Shown one piece after another: positions 1 to 10,017 of a DNA stretch of 64,000 nt. The stretch is from NCBI RefSeq assembly GCF_907165205.1, contig NC_058192.1:29974001-30038000 (forward strand), read 5' to 3'. The translations under genes were made by a program, and so were the position numbers. Under the pieces are notes generated by a model. That model saw only the letters and a program-made list of their open reading frames with translations, was not told the origin of the DNA and did no database searches. Source of the DNA: Coccinella septempunctata (lineage: Eukaryota; Arthropoda; Insecta; Coleoptera; Coccinellidae). The first letter of the stretch is position 1; each line of letters starts with the position of its first letter.

Positions 1-593
1 TATTTATAATGATTGGAGTAAGGGTTTAATGACTCATCCAAGTAAATAAAGGAACTACTCTTTTTTCTTTACCAAGCTTTCGCATAGTTGAACATCATTA
101 CCTCCCGAATATCATTACTGAAAGTGAGATTAACTATGTGACCCAACTACACATATCTACAACAATAATACATAGCATACTTCCACCAAAATTACAGACA
201 GAATTTAAAATTTTCATCTCTCCATTCGATAGTCAAAACAAAACATATATGTATAAGGTTAACAATCAGTTTTCAATTTCCATTTCATCATTTAACTTTC
301 AACTTTTCTCAGTCTATCACGTCTCATTTGATCAAACTTCAATGTCACGATCACAGATACACACAACAAAACACAGTCCATTAATCTTCTTACTCATCCA
401 CGTCTGCTTCCTGGTTTCTGTCCAGTCTCATCTTCATCTAATAGCTAGAAATATTGTTCAAATTCTGAGTGTCACTTTTTTATTTACTGTATTTCCATTT
501 TTCCTTATAAGCGAAAGCTTGGTAAAGAAAAAAGAGTTGTTCATTTATTTATTTGGAGGAGTCATTAAACCCTTACTCCAATCATTATAGATA
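1..593. mobile_element. Long-TIR DNA element (MITE-like), possibly cut by window edge
   Basis: The first ~88 bases and bases ~506-593 are inverted copies of each other with a handful of mismatches; both arms contain the words AATGATTGGAGTAAGGG and TTACCAAGCTTTCGC. The ~410-bp interior is AT-rich and has no recognisable transposase. An open frame of 150 codons (138-590) crosses the interior and the right arm, but looks like low-complexity chance coding. Terminal inverted repeats of this length without coding capacity fit a non-autonomous DNA transposon. The left end may lie before base 1, so no target-site duplication can be judged. Superfamily unknown. Confidence 0.75.
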
Positions 594-639
594 TCAGATT
601 TACTCAGAAAAATTTGACAGCCCTTTAGATCTAACTCAT

Positions 640-2300
640 GCATTTATTCTACGATCGAGAGTATTTGTCTTTTTTGTTTTGAAAATTCAAAATGGCCAAG
701 AAAATCCATTTCCCCATGCACCCATTCCATAAATTTTCTTGGATAGCCATTTTGAATTTTGAAAAAAAAAGAGGAACATGCGCTCCATCGTAAAAAGAAT
801 ATCGGGTCATTTTCATCATTGGAGGAGGTTTTTCTGAGTACATACTGATACATTCCTTTATCCACAAATTTTTTTGGCCGGCCATTTTGAACATGGAAGA
901 TGAGGAATATGCGCTTCATCGTAGACTGAATAGTTCATTTCGATCCTCGGAGCTGTATTATGAACAAAAGATTATGTTGGGATATTTTAGTCATCCCTCT
1001 ATGTACTTTAGATATCAATTTCCTTGGCCGGATGTTTTGAACTGATTTATATTCTGGAGAAGGAATCCTCAAAACATTTTGAATAAAATGAAATCGGTTC
1101 ATTTGATTGTTGGAGGTGGCGTTCTAGGGATGTCAGAATGAAAAAAAAATTTCTTCTGAATACATTCTGATACATTCCTCTACCAACCAATTTTCTTGGC
1201 CGGCCATTCCGAACTTGAAAAATGAGGAATAGAGGCTTCATCGTGGACTGAATAGTTCATCTTGATCCTCGGAGCTGTAGCATAAAAAAAATTATGTTAG
1301 GGATATCATCCCTCTATGTACTTTAGCAATCAATTCCTTTGGCCGGCTATTTTGAATTGACTTATCTTGTGGAGAAGAAATCCTTAAAACATTCCTCTAT
1401 CCACAAATTTTCTTGGTTGGCCATACTGAACTTGAAAAGAATACTTTATTTTTTCATCGGATCTGTAGTATAAACAAAAAATTATGCTAAGGATATTTTA
1501 GTCATTTCTCTATGTACTTGAGCAATCAATTTCTTTGGCCGGCTATTTTGAACTGACTGTCTTGTGGAGAAGGAATCCTCAAAACATTACTCTATTCACC
1601 AATTTTCTTGGCCGGCCATTCAGAACTTGAAAAGTGAGGTATATGCGCTTCATCTTAGACTGAATAGTTCATTTTTATCATCGTAGCTATAGTATGAACA
1701 AAAAAAAAGTATGTTAGGGATATTTTAGTCAACCCTCTATGTATTTTAGCCATCAATTTCCTTGACCCGATGTTTTGAACTGATTTATCTTCTGGAGAAG
1801 GAATCCTTAAAACATTTTGAATAGAAAGAAATCGGTTCATTTGATCGTTGGAGGTGGCGTTCTAGGGTTGTCAGAATTAAACGAAATTTTTTTTTTGAGT
1901 ACATTCTGATACATCCCTCTATCCATGAATTTTCTTGGACGGTCATTCTGAACTTAAAAAAATGAGGAATATGCGCTTCATCGTAGACTGAATAGTTCAT
2001 TTTTATCCTCGGAGCGGTAGTATGAACAAAAAATTATGTTAGGATATTTTAGTCATCCCTCTATGTACTTTAGCGACCATTTCCTCGGCCGATGATTTTG
2101 ACTTATCTTCTAGAGGAGGAATCCTTGAAACATTCTGAATAGAGAAAAAAACAGAATATGGGTTCATTTTGAAAAATGGAGGTGGGGTTCTAGGGCTGTC
2201 AGAATTAACAAAATTTCTTATACATCCCCCTATCCTCCAATTTTCTTGGACGGCCATTCTGAACTTGAAAAACAGGAGGAATATGCGCGTCATAGTAATA
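640..2300 (+). repeat. Diverged tandem array, ~320-bp monomers
   Basis: The phrase GAGGAATATGCGCTTCATCG and variants recur at about 771, 902, 1222, 1637, 1963 and 2277, giving a period near 320 bp with one short and one long interval. Each monomer also holds a CTTGGCCGGCCATTCTGAAC-like block, a second GGCCGG-TATTTTGAACTG block about half a period away, and a CCTCTATGTACTTTAGC block. Small open frames on the minus strand follow the monomers and resemble one another only because of the repeat. It is a satellite-like or internally amplified element with no evident coding function. Confidence 0.8.
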
Positions 2301-2485
2301 TGAAAATCAAAAATGAAATCAGGGATTATAAATCATGATCTATAATCCTTGGTATTAAATAAGTCCATCCCTCCTCACATATAGCTAATTATTCGCTTCG
2401 CCATACTTTCATGAATAAGGGAGAATAAATTAACCGACTGCAACATTCATATGAGAGATCGGCCGGGAGCGAAAACACGATTATA
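2300..2485 (+). repeat. Dispersed repeat, copy 1
   Basis: Directly follows the 320-bp array. It carries GGGATTATAAATCATGAT, TATAATCCTTGGTATTAAAT, a CATATAGC-TATTATTCGCTT block and GGCCGGGAG. The same ordered blocks occur at 14455-14660 and 17345-17545 in the same orientation, so this is a dispersed family of about 200 bp, possibly the end of the element that contains the array. No coding sequence. Confidence 0.6.
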
Positions 2486-3067
2486 TGACTTGAGGGAATA
2501 ATTCGAGAAGGATCATACGTTGTACCTATGTATTAAAACTCGTATTAAAAATAATATGGTTCCTTCAGGGCAATAGTCTTAATCATGAATTAATTTGGAA
2601 TGTTTAGAACATAACATGAGTTCCATGAGCTGTGATTTTCAACATCAATGCATTTCAGTTTTCAGGATAAAGAATATATAATAATACATATTTTAATAAT
2701 ATAATTATGATATTAGATCATAACATCGAATAATTTTCCTTAGATAGGTTTTCCTTGAATAGATTTTTCTTAGATAGATAGCTGAAAACTCCCGTCTGAG
2801 AGTGCATAAACTGTTAACTTACTCAATATGTTTCATTTGTATATCTTCCCTCATAAACTAAGTCAATTCAATTGTCTACTAAATTGAACATAACCTCTCA
2901 ATGTAGTAATTTTTGAAAGATCCTCATTTTGAACTTACTGTATTCAACTGGCATGGGGAAAAATTGTTGGGCAGTGAAAATAATGAGATTCGAAGTTGAT
3001 ATTATAGCAGTTTTAGATCTAACTGAAATATAAAAGTACAATTCTTGGTCAGCCGATGACTGAAGTT

Positions 3068-3342
3068 ACTGCCAATTCACAATGATGTTAATGGTAATGG
3101 TAATGTTAAAAGTGAGCTACGATGTTAATGGTAATGGTAATGTTAAAAGTGAGCTACGATGTTAACGCTTAAATAATAATAAATTCGAGAAATATTTATC
3201 ATTATCATTAACATTACGCTTGACATTAACATTGATGTGAGCTGTATCGTAGTAGCTCTATTATTTATTATTATTTAAGTGTTTACATTGTAGCTCACCG
3301 TTAATATTACCATAACCATTAACATCATTGTGAACTGGCAGT
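3068..3342. mobile_element. Foldback MITE with internal duplication
   Basis: Inverted termini of about 50 bp begin ACTGCCAATTCACAATGATG on the left and ACTGCCAGTTCACAATGATG on the complement of the right. A 38-bp segment with TTAATGGTAATGGTAATG is tandemly duplicated inside the left arm. The short centre holds a second, weaker inverted pair around the word CATTAACATTA. The whole 275 bp could fold into one long hairpin. No coding capacity; superfamily not assigned. Confidence 0.7.
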
Positions 3343-3344
3343 TA

Positions 3345-3907
3345 GGTACATAGATAGGTTACGTCAATGACAGCTGCTGATCTCCCTTGGCTGTTTCGCG
3401 AAAATGGACCTTATCGACTTAAGTAAATCGATCGAAGGGATCTCGAATTTCTTAAAATTCATAATTCATCTCGATATTTTGCGAAAGAATTTGGGTCACG
3501 GATTGTGCTTCGGGATATGGAGAATGATTTTCTTGCAATCAGTTGTCGTTTTCTGGTTGGTTTCGTGTAGAAAAGTATGTAGGTTCTCAAGAATAATAAA
3601 ACTACTCCGAAACTATAAGAAACGGCAACAGTCCCGGGTGAAGCTGGATGCGTTTACATGCGTGTTGAAAACTCTCGAATTTCTGAAACTTTTTTCCCGT
3701 ATTTCCTATCTGTTTTCCGAGTCGAGAGTAGTACGCGCCTATAGTCCGGTTATTCTTCTTTCGTTTTACAATTTTCTCGGACACGGACGTGCGGCGGTTT
3801 TCGAAAAACAGATAATTACCGAACCACTAAATCACCAGATTTTCCCCTCTTGCCTCTCCCACTCGGCGCTTACGAAATTAGTACGAGATAATGATTGAAT
3901 ATATCAT
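3345..3907 (+). other. Unassigned stretch with a 164-codon open frame
   Basis: An open frame runs from 3404 to 3898 and is hydrophobic near its start. I do not recognise the protein and see no splice sites, repeats or motifs supporting it. The GC content is slightly higher than the flanks. It could be the body of an old element whose RT relic follows at 3908, or chance. Confidence 0.2.
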
Positions 3908-3988
3908 GAAAAGCTGAAAATTGCTCTGATTAAACTCGTGTTCAAAAAATGGGATAAATCTGATATAAATAACTATAAACCTGTTACT
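3908..3988 (+). pseudogene. Non-LTR reverse transcriptase fragment
   Basis: A 27-codon stretch reads LVFKKWDKSDINNYKPVT, which matches the conserved 'P-L-FKKGD---NYRP(I/V)' block at the start of the RT domain of CR1/Jockey-type non-LTR elements. G to W at the KKGD position and a stop soon afterwards show it is dead. Neither the upstream endonuclease nor the catalytic DD block is nearby on this strand. Confidence 0.55.
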
Positions 3989-4019
3989 GATTACTGATTG
4001 CTGGGTGTGTTGGACGGAT

Positions 4020-4303
4020 AAACCCAAACCTGCCATTGCGACCAAGCGGTCTATTGTAGCACACAGGCAAGCTCATAGAGCTAGATCTCTCCCTCCAGTC
4101 CCATCCTGCCCAAAGAGGAGATGATGTCGGAGGGGGAGTGATTCTTGAGTTCCTCTAGGATCATCTTCGGAGAATCAAATACTCCATGTCGACATGGAGT
4201 ATTTGCCCTGTCTGCCGCCGGGCAGTCACAGATGATATGCTCAATTGTTTCGTACTCCTCTAGGCAGAGTCTGCAGAGCGGGTCATTGACGATGCTAAGC
4301 TTT
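4020..4303 (-). pseudogene. Non-LTR element C-terminus (CCHC tail), part 2 of a split relic
   Basis: Minus-strand frame ending at 4081 encodes NDPLCRLCLEEYETIEHIIC followed by DCPAADR. This is the C-x2-C-x~8-H-x4-C zinc knuckle found after the RNase H domain of non-LTR elements of the I/R1/LOA type. The protein ends at GRMGLEGEI, and a short 3' UTR reaches ~4020. The frame upstream is cut at 4304 by a piggyBac-like element and resumes at 5626: taking out the insertion and one TTAA brings the two halves into one frame. The coding part carries a perfect 28-bp palindrome at 4177-4204. Confidence 0.75.
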
Positions 4304-4467
4304 TTAACTCTTTGAGGTGCGGAGATGGCATCAGAAATAAAACCCAAGTGGAGCAAAAAAAAATTTAATCTTAATTTTCAAATAATTTAACATAAGCTCA
4401 TTCAAAATGAATAAATAACACATTTAAAACAGTATTATCAGATATTTTTTCATATTTTTGCCTTAAC

Positions 4468-5608
4468 AGGGTGGTACATTATACGTACCACCGATACACT
4501 TATGTGTTAATTTGTTCTCATTGTTCAACTCACTTTATATTTAAATTTTTCGACCGGTGATATGTCTGAAAACATGATTTATGCTTTGATAACCATAAGA
4601 AGGTTTGTAGCCAAAAACGTTCCCATTTCTTCAGAGTTAGTTGGAACATAAGGTTTTCCTGTGGCAACTTTGATCTGTTCCGCATAAAGTTTTGTCTGGA
4701 ATACCAGATGGTCTAGGAATTCGTCAGTAACAAATTCCCGGAATATTGAGTATGGCGTCAAAGTATTTTTTTACTCATTATAAAATCGGGAACACCAAAA
4801 AAATGTGTGAAGTTTGGAGGAGGTGAAGGTTTTGAATTGGATTGTGACCATGTTGGCGCAATGTAGTCAGTGGCTATGTTTTGGATAGACGGAACTCGAG
4901 GCGCGTTGGATATAATCCTATCTCTCAGAGTTGAAAAAGGTAAATCACTTTCAGATAGTTCTTCGTCAGTTTCGTACACAGGAATATCTTCTATATCTTG
5001 ACTTTCATTCTCTTCGACCTCCGCTGCATTCTCCATCTCAGATTCGGAATCAGACGGTACAGACTCAAAATAATCTATATTTTCAACCTCTGCCTCTAAT
5101 TCAGCCAGTGTCATTCCAACCAAACGAAACGGTAGAGGGTCTGTAGGTTTATTCGACATTTTTCTGTAAAAATTTTTTTTTCAAAAAACTGCATTAGGAG
5201 AGGTGGTACAAAAAACGTACCACCATATTTTCTCTTTTTCTGTAACCGACGAAAATATTTCAATGATTATTTCAACAGTTTTACTCACCAGAAGGTATAG
5301 GCACAACACAATTTTCAAAATAACCGCTTCAAAACTAAATTTTTATCACTTAGACACTACAAGAAACAGAAAAACTTGTCGAGACAAGAGAACCAGCATA
5401 ATATGTAGTATTGGTAAAGTAAATCGCTGTAAATCTTTCACCCAATCGTTGATTCTATAAGCTGTTGCCTCATAAATGTCTCTGCAACTCACGGCAACAG
5501 TCAATATCGATGTAGATTTCTGTTCAGTGGGTTTGAAATGGGTGGTACACTAATCGTACCACCGCCGCGGAAGAAGGTCCAAATTGGTGGTACGTTTTGT
5601 GTACCACC
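4468..5608. repeat. Four GGTGGTAC-N6/8-GTACCACC palindromes in the piggyBac element
   Basis: Imperfect palindromes with half-site GGTGGTAC lie at about 4470-4490, 5202-5223, 5538-5560 and 5585-5607: one in the left part and three in the right part of the transposon. The spacers differ (ATTATAC, AAAAAAC, ACTAATC, GTTTTGT). Subterminal binding sites are known to be needed by piggyBac-type transposases, so these are candidate transposase sites; that role is inferred. Confidence 0.7.
4579..5159 (-). pseudogene. piggyBac transposase N-terminal remnant
   Basis: The first frame (5159 to ~4761) starts MSNKPTDPLP and continues into an acidic Ser/Glu/Asp-rich leader typical of piggyBac-family proteins. 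After a frameshift near 4760, a second frame reads TPYSIFREFVTDEFLDHLVF, then YVPTNSEEMGTFLATNLLM. This is the conserved start of the DDE_Tnp_1_7 domain (family: P..YF..F..D.....I...TN.YA.Q). The sequence ends after about 60 residues of the domain, so none of the catalytic aspartates remain. Cut-and-paste activity is impossible from this copy, but its ends could in principle be recognised by a related transposase. Confidence 0.85.
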
Positions 5609-5625
5609 TAGACCCAAAGAGTTAA

Positions 5626-5785
5626 GGTGGGCTCTGAGTCTACAGTGTCCTATGAAAGCCGCCATTATAGATCTCAGATTTGTTCTAGAAAATCCTAGCC
5701 AACGACTGGTGTATGGGCTGGGAGGCACTGAAATAGCCCTATGCGAGTAACGCAGTGCAGGACGGTTGCGCCAGTACTCCTGTTA
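5626..5785 (-). pseudogene. Non-LTR RNase H C-terminus, part 1 of the split relic
   Basis: The minus strand reads SRWLGFSRTNLRSIMAAFIG then HCRLRAHL before the TTAA. This is the end of the RNase H region of I/R1/LOA-type non-LTR elements ('LSR..LR.L.G.LTGH..L..HL'), which leads directly into the CCHC knuckle found at 4303-4081. It is 5' truncated near 5785, where a + strand RT relic begins. Confidence 0.7.
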
Positions 5786-7613
5786 GTTTATTGTCAAATA
5801 CATATTGGAAATTTTTTTGAGAAGATTTTATTCAAACGAATGTTATACTTTTTTGAGAAGAAAATGATTTTGACAGATTATCAGAATGGCTTCAGAAAAC
5901 AGCGAAGTACAATAAGTGCCATATAACAACTCCTATGCAGAATTATGGACTCATTGAATAGTGGAAATAATACAACAGCTTTATTCCTAGATTTATCAAA
6001 GGCTTTCGATAGAGTGGACCATGAGAGTTTATCGAGAAAAATAAAGAGATATGGAATCCGAGGAGTAGCACTAGATTTGATGAGGTCCTATTTGAAGGAT
6101 AGAAAACTGTTATTGAAGCAGATGAAAATGGCAATTTCCTGAAATCTGAAGAACGTCAAGTTAAGAGAAGGGTACCACAGGGATCTATGCTCGGGGCTCT
6201 TTGGTTTATAGTGTACACAAATGAATTACCTGATATTATCAAAAGTTTCCTCACGATGTATGCAGATGACACGTCTTTGGTGATAAAAGTTAAAAGCAAA
6301 TATAATTCAAGCACTGCTAATACTGGCCGAATGTTTCAAGTATAGCAACTTATTATTGAACTTTGAAAAGACCGGATAGAATTGCCTGTAACAATTTTTC
6401 ATTACAGTCCAAATCTACAGTTAATCTGCTGGGACTTGACATCGATGCACGACTTGACTGGGGGTCCCATGTGAAGGGGTAGCAAAATTACTGGCAAGAT
6501 GTTGTTATTCTGTGAGAGTTCTAGCAGTAGTGAGCCAGCAGGCAGCTTTAATGATGTATTATGCCCACGGATATTCAAGAATGAGATATTGTGCAGTTTT
6601 TTTAAGGAACTCCATGGATGCTGCTCGCATGTTTGAGAGATGCTTGAGGAATATCTTTTGCATGGATAGGATGGAGTCATGTGGGCGTCTTTTCGTAAAA
6701 TACGGTATACTAATGTTGCCATCTATTCAATATATATGAGGCAATTTCTTTCGTACTAAGTAACCAGAGTTTATTTCGGAAATCATGAATACATCACGAG
6801 AAAGAAAAATGATCTGAAGGTACCAAAGTTCAAATTTTCTCACATCCAAAAAATGCTGTGTATAACATTATACCGACTGTCCCAAAACTAGTGAATCTAC
6901 GATAGAGTAGATCAAGTACTATTGAATGACACCAACATTAGTTGAGCGAAAATGTACCGTTTTCAAAAAAACCTAACCTGAAATTGCCGATTTTCGGTCT
7001 ATTTTTCTAATCACAGGGCCAATTTGTGATTAAGGACAGCGTTTTTCGCCCATATTATTACCCCTGTAGAGGAGTTTATTCTGAGTAATACAAATTATGT
7101 AGAAGAAACAATTGTTTTAATTTACATTTACTTAGGTTTTCGATTAACTACTTGAAATAATTTTAATTAGGTGTGATAAAATAATAATCTAGGATTTATA
7201 TGATTTAAAATCGTTATATTTTTTCACAAACTGGCTCTGTGATTGAAAACAATAGTACGAAACTAATATTGGTGCCATTCAATAGTATTTGGTCTACTCC
7301 ATCGTGGTGTGACGTTTGATTCACTAGTTTTGGGACACCCTGTATATCGTCACTACGATATATAATTAGATACCAGGAGAGAACAGATTACTTTATAATG
7401 CCAAGAAATTGAGGAAATTTAAGACTTTTTGAACAATAAAGCGTACTTATTGTGTAGCCGAATATTTAAATGATGAGATTGTAATATATTAATTTAATTT
7501 AATTTTTTAGTTTTTGCTCATCAGATATTTGTTGAATTTGACACGCTCGAATCCTATTATGTAGGAATAATGTATTTATTTTTGAGCGAATAAAAAATAT
7601 CTATTTATCTATC
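5786..7613 (+). mobile_element. 5'-truncated CR1/Jockey-group non-LTR element
   Basis: RT coding blocks run through 5790-6870 in shifting frames: the template-grip region with YQNGFRKQRSTISAI, then ALFLDLSKAFDRVDHESL (motif A), RRVPQGSMLG (motif B), MYADDTSLV (catalytic YADD, about 6258-6284) and NLLGLDIDARLDWGSHV. The C-terminal region includes MLPSI-YIYEA. The 3' end is TGAGCGAATAAA followed by an ATCT-type microsatellite tail at ~7590-7613, as expected for target-primed insertion. Stops and frameshifts are frequent, so it is dead. A MITE interrupts it at 6871-7344. Confidence 0.8.
6871..7344. mobile_element. Tc1/mariner-type MITE inside the non-LTR element
   Basis: The inverted termini share the run GTCCCAAAACTAGTGAATC and further inside CTATTGAATG-CACCAA. 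TA dinucleotides flank both ends (6871-6872 and 7343-7344), matching TA target duplication. The ~470-bp interior has no transposase. It sits within the C-terminal coding remnant of the CR1-like element, so it is the younger of the two. Confidence 0.8.
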
Positions 7614-7975
7614 TCCTCCTCCGTGATGCAGTGATCCTGCAAATTTATTATGTCCAAACCAAATCTGTATCATAAGAACTTTATGCGACTGTTTTCATGA
7701 ATATACCATATTATTGGTAAACTATCACATTTGTGATGTTTTCAAAGTCTAAAATGTTTCGATGGCCATGCCATCATAAATCAAATTCACCCATATTATG
7801 CATCTTAACATTTTTCTATCTAGAGCATCATCAAGTATGGGCAAGATCTCATTTATTATAATAAATATTGTCATTAGGCCTTAGCCTGTTTGGCAATCAA
7901 ATATTTATTTATTTGTTCTTGATTTATATCATTTTATCATCTATCTGGTGGTTATAGTCAGAAATTTTGTTTCAG
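7614..7975 (+). other. Intron or 5' flank of the phospholipase gene, no feature
   Basis: AT-rich sequence between the microsatellite tail of the non-LTR element and the first recognised phospholipase exon. Nothing is recognised except the acceptor tract TTTTGTTTCAG that ends it at 7975. Confidence 0.5.
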
Positions 7976-8147
7976 GCGACAATTTAGGTTCATATGCTCT
8001 GAGAGAGAGCATAATGAGACTTCAACAAATAACATCACCGAGTTTAGCCTGGCTCCTACCTTCTCCTCTTTTTTGGAAAAGTAACGAAGTGCTAGTTCAG
8101 ACCGAAAAAAAAAATTTCACCCTCAGTAATTTAAAGGAATTTTTCTA
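7976..8147 (+). CDS. Group XV lysosomal phospholipase A2-like, internal exon
   Basis: This exon belongs to an LCAT-family phospholipase (LPLA2/PLA2G15 type), a lysosomal acyltransferase and phospholipase. It follows TTTGTTTCAG and ends at a GTAAGT donor (8148). It reads GDNLGSYALRESIMR..., then SPSLAWLLPSPLFWKSNEVL and VQTEKKNFTLSNLKEFF. Known family members have 'SGDN', 'S-SWLLP---W--E-V-VQTP--NYTL-DY--FF' in the same order. The phase is 1 at the start and 2 at the end, and joins cleanly to the exon at 9582. Exons carrying the signal peptide, lid and catalytic serine should lie upstream and were not found in 1-7975, so they are probably beyond the window. Confidence 0.88.
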
Positions 8148-8350
8148 GTAAGTAAAACATTTATATAGTTTAACTTTGTAAATTGCCTTTTATCTGTATG
8201 ACTTGAAGTTTGATATATAATTTCATGCCTCCATTTTTTCATTTGTATTCATTATTATGATTATTCTGTTATTTCCGCTGTTTAATTTGTAAGGAAAGTA
8301 GATTCCGGAAATTAAATTGAAAAAAACTGACTTCTACCCGCAAATACTAG

Positions 8351-8590
8351 TGTTGGAATGCCTCGGTGGTCAAGTGGTTAGATATTATCACTTCACTATG
8401 CTATGGGGTATGTCCTATATTCCTGCCGGTGTACCCAGAGACGATTACTATTGGCCCTGTCGTTCGGGATCTATTGTTATTCTGTTGCGGTCAGTATTTG
8501 TGTTCTGTGAGCCTAGTTGGGTTTATTGTAATTGCTGGAAAATAATTTCTTTGTTGGCATTTTGAAATAATATGTTTTCTTAAAAATAAA
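8351..8590 (+). mobile_element. tRNA-derived SINE-like sequence
   Basis: GGTGGTCAAGTGGTTAG at 8365-8381 closely matches a tRNA-type RNA polymerase III A box, and the words CGGTGTACCC and CGTTCGGGATC follow. The B box is poorly conserved and no complete cloverleaf can be drawn, so it is not a tRNA gene. The body ends in an AT-rich AAAAATAAATATC tail. A head like this plus an unrelated body fits an old SINE in intron 1 of the phospholipase gene. Confidence 0.4.
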
Positions 8591-9581
8591 TATCTTAAAT
8601 ATTTACATTCATTTATTTCCACAAATTACATTTATCATGTAAGTGAAATGATGGAATGAAATTTTATGAATTTAAGTTCTTGTAAAATCTTCATCAAACT
8701 ACATTAAAATGTTCAGGAGAACAGCGCCCTCTTTGGTAGTTGGATTCGCCAGTCTTGTAATACTAAAAAGGTATATAACACTGACTTCACTGGATTAAAT
8801 ATTGGCAAATTTTAAGACTACAATTGCCAAATTAAGTTGAAACATTTTGTTCGTATGACTTCCAAGTATTCCACTTTTCAAAACAAAACTGGAAGAACCA
8901 ATATGGTTTATAACATTTGTAAATTTCGAACTCACAACTTTCCAAATACTGATTCTTCTGAAAAAAGAGGCTACAAAAACCAATCGATATCTTACTTACC
9001 AGCTTTCTGACCACCTGGTATTTCAAATTATTGGTACGTAACGCCTTGATAGTGATAGCGAAACACTTGTCGTGAATGAAAAACTCGTTTTGTGAAAATC
9101 GTATAATCTGTTTCGAGTTGAATTCACAGATATGTTTTTTATTGAACAAAAATCAATGGGTTTTAAATTATTAAGAATGAATATCAATTTATCATAGTTG
9201 CTATGTATAAAAAATTCTGGAAGAATTTATTCGAAATTGAATACACTAGAGGTAGAAACGATAGGTTAAAAAAATTTCCAAATTTTCAGTCGAAGCATTG
9301 AGTTTAAGGACACAAAAATTTTCAATAAGTTCAGTCATCAAATAGGAAGCAGAACCAAAATTCAGAGTTCAGAGGGACCCAAATATGATCTAGAGACAGG
9401 AACTGAAATTAAAAAGTCAATTAATATTTATTGTATTTCATGAAATTAATCTTGACACAAGCTAAGATATATCAAGTATTTTGATATTCCAGGGCCGAAC
9501 TTATTCTTTTTTTTATGGTTGTCTAACTCAATAAGAAGAAAGACAAAATGGTACCTTTATAAATATATATTTTTCTTTTAG
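8591..9581 (+). other. Remainder of phospholipase intron 1, no feature
   Basis: AT-rich sequence with scattered short open frames and no recognisable homology. A 105-codon minus-strand frame (8832-9149) has the composition of translated AT-rich DNA. The polypyrimidine tract and acceptor TTTTTCTTTTAG end it at 9581. Confidence 0.5.
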
Positions 9582-9704
9582 TGGTATTTCATATCCTGAT
9601 GGGTGGGAGATGAGGAGAGATACGGAAATCTATCAATTAGACTTCAAACCACCTGGTGTTGAAATAAATTGCATTTATGGAACAGGAGTTGACACTGTTG
9701 AAAG
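9582..9704 (+). CDS. Group XV lysosomal phospholipase A2-like, penultimate exon
   Basis: The exon lies between TTTCTTTTAG and GGTAAAT. Joined to the previous exon it continues KEFF-Y, then GISYPDGWEMRRDTEIYQLD and FKPPGVEINCIYGTGVDTVE. The family signature here is 'DIGFEDGW-MR-DT-----PPGV-LHCLYGTGV-TP', including the conserved cysteine before YGTG. It ends in phase 2 and joins the last exon after an 8.4-kb intron. Reading frame and splice phases are preserved, so the gene is probably functional. Confidence 0.9.
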
Positions 9705-9990
9705 GTAAATATTTTTCGTTTTCAAATTCTATCTTTCAGAGTTCCGTGTATCGTGGTCGAAAACACGGAATCAGTCTACTATTATCACGGTCTACTTTTA
9801 TACTACGGTGGATTTTTTTGATGAAAATTTTCCCATGCTTGTTTCTTAATTTACTAACGTTATCACCCCACCTACGTCTTCTTTAGGCTTCCATCCAAAC
9901 TTCAGGTCGCAAGGCAGCCTTACTTATCATTATACTGAATGGAGTTTCCTTGGTAGATTCTTGAACCGAAGATCTATATGCCATGGTTAT
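9705..9990 (+). other. Start of phospholipase intron 2, no feature
   Basis: Intron sequence between the donor at 9705 and the 5' end of the non-LTR element. A second pyrimidine tract with CTTTCAG at ~9739 could act as a cryptic acceptor but is not followed by family sequence. Confidence 0.45.
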
Positions 9991-10017
9991 ATGTAAATAT
10001 TGATCTTGTCCGACATC

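Larger units (their letters stand above)
4304..5625 (-). mobile_element. piggyBac-like DNA transposon, internally deleted, with TTAA target duplication
   Basis: TTAA occurs at 4304-4307 and 5622-5625, immediately outside inverted termini reading CTCTTTGAGG on the left and CTCTTTGGGT on the complement of the right. TTAA targeting and short TIRs are hallmarks of piggyBac. The element (1314 bp between TTAAs) keeps the 5' part of a transposase gene on the minus strand (4579-5159) but lacks the DDD catalytic region. It interrupts a non-LTR tail, which is independent proof of both boundaries. Four GGTGGTAC...GTACCACC palindromes lie inside it. Confidence 0.9.

Noticed and set aside
138..590. 150-codon + strand open frame
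   Set aside because: It lies across the loop and one arm of the long-TIR element; composition is that of translated AT-rich DNA with no motif.
3404..3898. 164-codon gene
   Set aside because: Open frame without recognisable motif, splice site or neighbour support; recorded only as an unassigned stretch.
1..7975. Upstream phospholipase exons with the catalytic serine motif
   Set aside because: I looked for the AHSMG-type nucleophile elbow and neighbouring sequence and did not find it; these exons probably lie outside the window.
8351..8425. Possible tRNA gene
   Set aside because: Only the A box matches; no acceptor stem, anticodon arm or proper B box. Kept as a SINE-like sequence.
8832..9149. 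105-codon minus-strand open frame in phospholipase intron 1
   Set aside because: Phe/Lys/Asn-rich low-complexity translation, no homology recognised and no splice logic.
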